The position numbers were made by a program, and so were the translations under genes. Below the pieces are notes generated by a model that was not told the origin of the DNA, made no database searches, and worked only from the letters and a program-made list of their open reading frames with translations. A DNA stretch of 64,000 nucleotides from Acanthosoma haemorrhoidale (lineage: Eukaryota > Arthropoda > Insecta > Hemiptera > Acanthosomatidae), in assembly GCA_930367205.1 (NCBI GenBank), contig OV884015.1:104658509-104722508 (forward strand), given 5' to 3'. Numbering within the stretch: position 1 is the stretch's first letter; each line of letters starts with the position of its first letter. Shown in pieces: positions 57,521 through 64,000 of the stretch.

Positions 57521-59976
57521 CCTCCCTAGTCCACATGTTTGTCACCTCCCTCGCATGCGAGAGGAAGCGGAGTCTTGGGAAGTTCCCCACGCTCCTTCAT
57601 ACAGTATTTGCAAACATCCCAGAGGCCTTCCAAGTCCACATGTTTGTCACCTCCCTCGCATGCGAGAGGAAGCGGAGTCTTGGGAAGTTCCCCTACGCTC
57701 ATTCATACAGTATTTGCAAACATCCCAGAGGCCTTCCAAGTCCACATGTTTGTCACCTCCCTCGCATGCGAGAGGAAGCGGAGTCTTGGGAAGTTCCCCA
57801 CGCTCCTTCATACAGTATTTGCAAACATCCCAGAGGCCTTCCAAGTCCACATGTTTGTCACCTCCCTCGCATGCGAGAGGAAGCGGAGTCTTGGGAAGTT
57901 CCCCTACGCTCATTCATACAGTATTTGCAAACATCCCAGAGGCCTTCCAAGTCCACATGTTTGTCACCTCCCTCGCATGCGAGAGGAAGCGGAGTCTTGG
58001 GAAGTTCCCCACGCTCCTTCATACAGTATTTGCAAACATCCCAGAGGCCTTCCAAGTCCACATGTTTGTCACCTCCCTCGCATGCGAGAGGAAGCGGAGT
58101 CTTGGGAAGTTCCCCACGCTCCTTCATACAGTATTTGCAAACATCCCAGAGGCCTTCCAAGTCCACATGTTTGTCACCTCCCTCGCATGCGAAAGAGGAA
58201 GCGGAGTCTTGGGAAGTTCCCCACGCTCCTTCATACAGTATTTGCAAACATCCCAGAGGCCTTCCAAGTCCACATGTTTGTCACCTCCCTCGCATGCGAG
58301 AGGAAGCGGAGTCTTGGGAAGTTCCCCACGCTCCTTCATACAGTATTTGCAAACATCCCAGAGGCCTTCCAAGTCCACATGTTTGTCACCTCCCTCGCAT
58401 GCGAGAGGAAGCGGAGTCTTGGGAAGTTCCCCACGCTCCTTCATACAGTATTTGCAAACATCCCAGAGGCCTTCCAAGTCCACATGTTTGTCACCTCCCT
58501 CGCATGCGAGAGGAAGCGGAGTCTTGGGAAGTTCCCCACGCTCCTTCATACAGTATTTGCAAACATCCCAGAGGCCTTCCAAGTCCACATGTTTGTCACC
58601 TCCCTCGCATGCGAAAGAGGAAGCGGAGTCTTGGGAAGTTCCCCTACGCTCATTCATACAGTGTTTGCGAACAGCCCAGAGACCTCCCTAGTCCACATGT
58701 TTGTCACCTCCCTCGCATGCGAGAGGAAGCGGAGTCTTGGGAAGTTCCCCTACGCTCCTTCATACAGTGTTTGCGAACAGCCCAGAGACCTCCCTAGTCC
58801 ACATGTTTGTCACCTCCCTCGCATGCGAAAGAGGAAGCGGAGTCTTGGGAAGTTCCCCTACGCTCATTCATACAGTGTTTGCGAACAGCCCAGAGACCTC
58901 CCTAGTCCACATGTTTGTCACCTCCCTCGCATGCGAAAGAGGAAGCGGAGTCTTGGGAAGTTCCCCTACGCTCATTCATACAGTGTTTGCGAACAGCCCA
59001 GAGACCTCCCTAGTCCACATGTTTGTCACCTCCCTCGCATGCGAGAGGAAGCGGAGTCTTGGGAAGTTCCCCTACGCTCATTCATACAGTGTTTGCGAAC
59101 AGCCCAGAGACCTCCCTAGTCCACATGTTTGTCACCTCCCTCGCATGCGAGAGGAAGCGGAGTCTTGGGAAGTTCCCCTACGCTCATTCATACAGTATTT
59201 GCAAACATCCCAGAGGCCTTCCAAGTCCACATGTTTGTCACCTCCCTCGCATGCGAGAGGAAGCGGAGTCTTGGGAAGTTCCCCACGCTCCTTCATACAG
59301 TATTTGCAAACATCCCAGAGGCCTTCCAAGTCCACATGTTTGTCACCTCCCTCGCATGCGAGAGGAAGCGGAGTCTTGGGAAGTTCCCCTACGCTCATTC
59401 ATACAGTGTTTGCGAACAGCCCAGAGACCTCCCTAGTCCACATGTTTGTCACCTCCCTCGCATGCGAGAGGAAGCGGAGTCTTGGGAAGTTCCCCACGCT
59501 CCTTCATACAGTATTTGCAAACATCCCAGAGGCCTTCCAAGTCCACATGTTTGTCACCTCCCTCGCATGCGAAAGAGGAAGCGGAGTCTTGGGAAGTTCC
59601 CCACGCTCCTTCATACAGTATTTGCGAACAGCCCAGAGACCTCCCTAGTCCACATGTTTGTCACCTCCCTCGCATGCGAGAGGAAGCGGAGTCTTGGGAA
59701 GTTCCCCTACGCTCCTTCATACAGTATTTGCAAACATCCCAGAGGCCTTCCAAGTCCACATGTTTGTCACCTCCCTCGCATGCGAGAGGAAGCGGAGTCT
59801 TGGGAAGTTCCCCTACGCTCATTCATACAGTATTTGCGAACAGCCCAGAGACCTCCTAAGTCCACATGGTTGTCACCTCCCTCGCATGCGAAAGAGGAAG
59901 CGGAGTCTTGGGAAGTTCCCCACGCTCCTTCATACAGTATTTGCGAACAGCCCAGAGACCTCCCTAGTCCACATGT

Positions 59977-61678
59977 TTGTCACCTCCCTCGCATGCGAGA
60001 GGAAGCGGAGTCTTGGGAAGTTCCCCTACGCTCCTTCATACAGTATTTGCAAACATCCCAGAGGCCTTCCAAGTCCACATGTTTGTCACCTCCCTCGCAT
60101 GCGAAAGAGGAAGCGGAGTCTTGGGAAGTTCCCCACGCTCCTTCATACAGTATTTGCGAACAGCCCAGAGACCTCCCTAGTCCACATGTTTGTCACCTCC
60201 CTCGCATGCGAGAGGAAGCGGAGTCTTGGGAAGTTCCCCTACGCTCCTTCATACAGTATTTGCAAACAGCCCAGAGGCCTCCCAAGTCCACATGTTTGTC
60301 ACCTCCCTCGCATGCGAAAGAGGAAGCGGAGTCTTGGGAAGTTCCCCACGCTCCTTCATACAGTATTTGCGAACAGCCCAGAGACCTCCCTAGTCCACAT
60401 GTTTGTCACCTCCCTCGCATGCGAGAGGAAGCGGAGTCTTGGGAAGTTCCCCTACGCTCCTTCATACAGTATTTGCAAACATCCCAGAGGCCTTCCAAGT
60501 CCACATGTTTGTCACCTCCCTCGCATGCGAAAGAGGAAGCGGAGTCTTGGGAAGTTCCCCACGCTCCTTCATACAGTATTTGCGAACAGCCCAGAGACCT
60601 CCCTAGTCCACATGTTTGTCACCTCCCTCGCATGCGAGAGGAAGCGGAGTCTTGGGAAGTTCCCCACGCTCCTTCATACAGTATTTGCGAACAGCCCAGA
60701 GACCTCCCTAGTCCACATGTTTGTCACCTCCCTCGCATGCGAGAGGAAGCGGAGTCTTGGGAAGTTCCCCACGCTCCTTCATACAGTATTTGCGAACAGC
60801 CCAGAGACCTCCCTAGTCCACATGTTTGTCACCTCCCTCGCATGCGAGAGGAAGCGGAGTCTTGGGAAGTTCCCCTACGCTCCTTCATACAGTATTTGCA
60901 AACATCCCAGAGGCCTTCCAAGTCCACATGTTTGTCACCTCCCTCGCATGCGAAAGAGGAAGCGGAGTCTTGGGAAGTTCCCCACGCTCCTTCATACAGT
61001 ATTTGCGAACAGCCCAGAGACCTCCCTAGTCCACATGTTTGTCACCTCCCTCGCATGCGAGAGGAAGCGGAGTCTTGGGAAGTTCCCCTACGCTCCTTCA
61101 TACAGTATTTGCAAACATCCCAGAGGCCTTCCAAGTCCACATGTTTGTCACCTCCCTCGCATGCGAAAGAGGAAGCGGAGTCTTGGGAAGTTCCCCACGC
61201 TCCTTCATACAGTATTTGCGAACAGCCCAGAGACCTCCCTAGTCCACATGTTTGTCACCTCCCTCGCATGCGAGAGGAAGCGGAGTCTTGGGAAGTTCCC
61301 CTACGCTCCTTCATACAGTATTTGCAAACATCCCAGAGGCCTTCCAAGTCCACATGTTTGTCACCTCCCTCGCATGCGAAAGAGGAAGCGGAGTCTTGGG
61401 AAGTTCCCCACGCTCCTTCATACAGTATTTGCGAACAGCCCAGAGACCTCCCTAGTCCACATGTTTGTCACCTCCCTCGCATGCGAGAGGAAGCGGAGTC
61501 TTGGGAAGTTCCCCTACGCTCCTTCATACAGTATTTGCAAACATCCCAGAGGCCTTCCAAGTCCACATGTTTGTCACCTCCCTCGCATGCGAAAGAGGAA
61601 GCGGAGTCTTGGGAAGTTCCCCACGCTCCTTCATACAGTATTTGCGAACAGCCCAGAGACCTCCCTAGTCCACATGTT
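59977..61678. repeat. Higher-order domain with 213-bp period
   Basis: Type b landmarks occur at 59,977, 60,190 and 60,403, and at 60,826, 61,039, 61,252, 61,465 and 61,678, each 213 bp apart (107 + 106). Between them, at 60,606-60,826, two extra type b monomers of about 106 bp break the phase. Confidence 0.9.
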
Positions 61679-61874
61679 TGTCACCTCCCTCGCATGCGAA
61701 AGAGGAAGCGGAGTCTTGGGAAGTTCCCCTACGCTCCTTCATACAGTATTTGCAAACATCCCAGAGGCCTTCCAAGTCCACATGTTTGTCACCTCCCTCG
61801 CATGCGAAAGAGGAAGCGGAGTCTTGGGAAGTTCCCCTACGCTCCTTCGTCACCCGCGTCACTGGATGCGAGCC

Positions 61875-63624
61875 TAACATTCATTTTTCAACTCCTTTAA
61901 TCGGATGTTGCAACCTCCTCTGCTTTGAATTCAAGATTCACGTTGTTGTTTCATACTTCTCATAAGACTCAAAATGTACTGTTGTGGCAAAGAAGCCCAT
62001 TCCTCAATCAATGCATCTGCAAGTTCATCCAAGTTATCTAGACAAGGCGTACGCATGCTCAATCAACAAGCGGGCCAGTTCATACTGTGTGATTTATTGT
62101 ACGTAAATAACGTTCTACCACCCTTGCTCTATGAGGTCAAGCGTTATCATCAACAAGAATAAAGTCATATAAAGACGAATATTGATTTCTTTAGTTGATT
62201 AAACTCAGATTATATCCCAAACTGCGAGCGGGGGGGGGGGGATTACTACATCTATAATTTTCAATAGTCTATCCCTTATTATTAACTTTGAGAATAACTC
62301 AAATTGTATTGTAGAGTTTTTTTTTTTTTTATTAAACAATTATGGAAATGTACACAAACTGGGATATTATAACACAATAGTAGTTACTGACTGTATTGTG
62401 TTTTTTTTTTGGCTTCACGGATATTCTTTTGAGCCATTCTTGATTCGTGTGTACTCGAAAATGACTTCCTATATGACTTTTTGCAATCATTTGTATAAGC
62501 TGGACCCGAGCCGCAGTCTGCCGAAGTAGAGTCGCTAAAAGAAACGGCACGACTCCAATCCTATCTGAACCCTGATCGGGAAATTGCCTCCCTTCATGCG
62601 TCGCCCTGTTTCATGGAACAAAAATAATGGTTTCCCGCAAACTGTAGCCGTATGAATAAATTTACATTTTATTATTTGTTCCGTTTGCAATAGTTTTATA
62701 AATAGATAATTAGAAAAGTTTAAATTATCAACCAATGAAATTATCCTAAAAATTTAAATTATTATTTGCTTTAAAATGACAGGACGGAAGAAAATTCCAT
62801 AATTATATTCATTTCCCTCACAACTTCTCTGCGGAAATAGTTAAAGAGATCTCGGCGCTTTTAGTTTATGAGACAAGTTAATCTGGAGTCGGAAGTGATA
62901 TCTTTTAAACTGCACATTAAAATATCTCTAGCTTTATATGCAAGCAATATTTATTATTATATTTTTTTATGAATTAAACAGCTCTTGGAGGCATCAAAAG
63001 TAATTAAAACAGGTCAGCAACTGATAAATGTCTGTTAGCTCCTTTAGGCATTAAGTCTTGCAAATGGAAATGCTCATTTGATTCCACAAAGGGACGCTGG
63101 CCACTTTTCGAAGAATTATAAGCTAAAGTATCTTATAAGCATTAAGAAAGCTAATTTATTTCTCAATTATTTCCGTTTTAGCTTTATCGGCTTGGCTGAT
63201 CTGCTGCCTCTTCGCTGGAGGGATCTCTTCCTTTTGGTTTTGCTTTTCCGTCCCATCCAGTGAGGCAAAAAGGATTTAAACCCTACGTATCGACCCATTG
63301 TCGTCATTATTTATAGGTTTTTTTTCCCCTCCCCATTTGGTTTTCGATTAAAATCAACACCTTTTTTTCTTTCATCAAGTATACTTTTTATTTGTGCGTG
63401 TGTGTGGCTTTCACGTGTCTTCCCTTCTGTGTTACATATATGGCAAAACCATGAAAATCCCAAAAATGTAATTGCTGTGTAACAAAATGATAGTGTGTTG
63501 GCGTAAGACATGTTAACTCGTATAGTTTGGGACCTGGCTGGTTGACTTTATTCATAAAATAATGAAAGACAAAATGAAGTTTAGACTCTCTTCCGAATTC
63601 ACCCCTTGACATACAATGACGTAT
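61875..63624. other. Spacer, no gene recognised
   Basis: Short frames without known motifs. A G run of about 12 lies near 62,229-62,240 and a T run at 62,318-62,330. Confidence 0.4.
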
Positions 63625-64000
63625 TTTTATTTTTTCCTTAATCCCTTTATTTATTACACAATATGTGAGCAAAATGAACGAAATCGATGAACAAGTTATT
63701 TACAATTTGTCTCCTCTTTCTGCGATGCGCCGATGCATTCGAAGGAGGGTAGGATTACAATTACAATTATTTGTGAAGTTAAAAAGTCTATAACATATAT
63801 ACATTACTAAGGTGATGGGGCTCACCTTCAGTTTACAAATGTGGGAAAACTTACAAACTAAAACCTACATCTAGAACCTAAGACTAAAGCGTTCCTGCCG
63901 CGACAGCGTCCTGCTATCGATAGGGGAACGGAGCGGGGGTTATCGTGTTAAACACCGGGTTTGTCAAGTACTGTAGGGAGTCGAAAAATTTGATGTCTAC
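63625..64000 (-). mobile_element. LINE B copy, minus strand, running off the window
   Basis: The 3' end at left (TTTTTATTTTTTCCTTAATCC), hairpin AAGGTGATGGGGCTCACCTT (about 63,810-63,829), and then RT gene end (TAAAGCGTTCCTGCCGCGAC, CGGGGGTTATCGTGTTAAAC). It closely matches 41,060-41,280 and continues past 64,000. Confidence 0.87.

Larger units (their letters stand above)
49762..61841. repeat. 12-kb tandem array, about 114 monomers of 105-107 bp
   Basis: The monomer (plus strand) runs from CTCCTTCATACAGTATTTGC through CACATGTTTGTCACCTCCC and CTCGCATGCGAG to GGGAAGTTCCCCACG. Length varies only by known steps: GAGAGG (105) or GAAAGAGG (+2), and CCCCACG or CCCCTACG (+1). Two main types exist: type a (CAAACATCCCAGAGGCCTTCCAAG) and type b (CGAACAGCCCAGAGACCTCCCTAG). 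Runs of a/b alternation form higher-order repeats. Edge monomers (49.76-49.95 and 61.7-61.84 kb) carry more private changes. The large plus-strand open frames here (up to about 1,500 codons) exist because type a monomers contain no stop in any forward frame. They are not genes. Confidence 0.97.
49651..61874 (-). mobile_element. LINE A copy whose 3' UTR has expanded into a satellite
   Basis: At the left are a T run (49,651-49,661) and the complete LINE A 3' terminus on the minus strand (ACATAAAATTACAACCTGCC, GGGCAATAAG, CATATTTGCAATTTC, ATTCACTCGCTCATTCG). At the right, after the array, the next LINE A 3' UTR segment follows in correct order (CTCCTTCGTCACCCGCGTCACTGGATGCGAGCC), after which homology ends at 61,874. 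Compared with single-unit copies at 8,431-8,912 and 25,365-25,588, this is an ordinary 5'-truncated LINE A insertion of about 230 bp in which one about 106-bp internal unit is present about 114 times. Confidence 0.9.

Noticed and set aside
49762..61841. CRISPR-like regular repeats
   Set aside because: The units are head to tail with no unique spacers, and the DNA is eukaryotic.
49640..61890. Target-site duplication around the array-bearing LINE
   Set aside because: Only TAAC (4 bp) matches on both sides, too short to claim.
49723..61900. Very long open reading frames (up to about 1,500 codons) with repeated SPPSHARGSGVLG-type or SICKHPRGLPSPH-type units
   Set aside because: They come from a stop-free tandem DNA repeat, occur in all three forward frames and also partly in reverse, and the unit is a LINE 3' UTR segment.

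Overview
The window looks like repeat-rich nuclear DNA of an invertebrate animal, most likely an arthropod. Supporting signs are high A+T content, intron-style splice signals, several mariner/Tc1 families, jockey/RTE/CR1-like LINEs, a gypsy-like LTR element and an exon of a PDGF/VEGF-like growth factor. A sea louse or other copepod is only a guess. There are no operons, rRNA genes, CRISPR arrays or complete host genes. The single host coding segment I can defend is the PDGF/VEGF cystine-knot exon at 30,352-30,587.

Layout. From 0 to 26 kb lie dead transposon copies: an RTE-like LINE end (0.76-1.5 kb), two mariner relatives (2.7-3.55 and 4.8-6.05 kb), many 5'-truncated copies of one jockey-like LINE (called LINE A here), simple tandem arrays (11.8, 16.9 and 20.0 kb), and at 22.4-22.8 kb a small insertion joining a U6 snRNA copy to LINE A. 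From 26 to 38 kb is a mosaic of duplicated blocks around the growth-factor exon. It holds a short gag-only LTR element (27,957-29,873) inserted in a TATC-type microsatellite, and two MITEs. From 38 to 49 kb are copies of a second LINE (LINE B), a foldback mariner sitting inside a LINE A copy, and a CR1/L2-like LINE end. From 49.65 to 61.87 kb is a 12-kb tandem array of about 114 monomers of 105-107 bp. From 61.9 kb to the end is A/T-rich spacer and one more LINE B copy.

The most notable structure is the 12-kb array. Its monomer is a piece of the LINE A 3' untranslated region. The array is flanked on one side by the LINE A 3' terminus and on the other by the next LINE A 3' UTR segment, in the right order and strand, so a satellite appears to have expanded inside one truncated retrotransposon copy. 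It has internal higher-order domains (211, 318 and 213 bp). An independent two-copy duplication of nearly the same stretch sits in the LINE A copy at 21.3 kb.

Other notable items: the U6-LINE chimera has an inverted arrangement and a 12-bp target duplication, as expected for twin priming with template joining. The gag-only LTR element has lost protease, RT, RNase H and most of integrase, but keeps an integrase C-terminal tail fused behind the zinc knuckles. A duplicated growth-factor intron block lies between 61-bp direct repeats and carries a MITE whose empty site is preserved in the other copy. All family assignments come from reading motifs by eye, with no database search.
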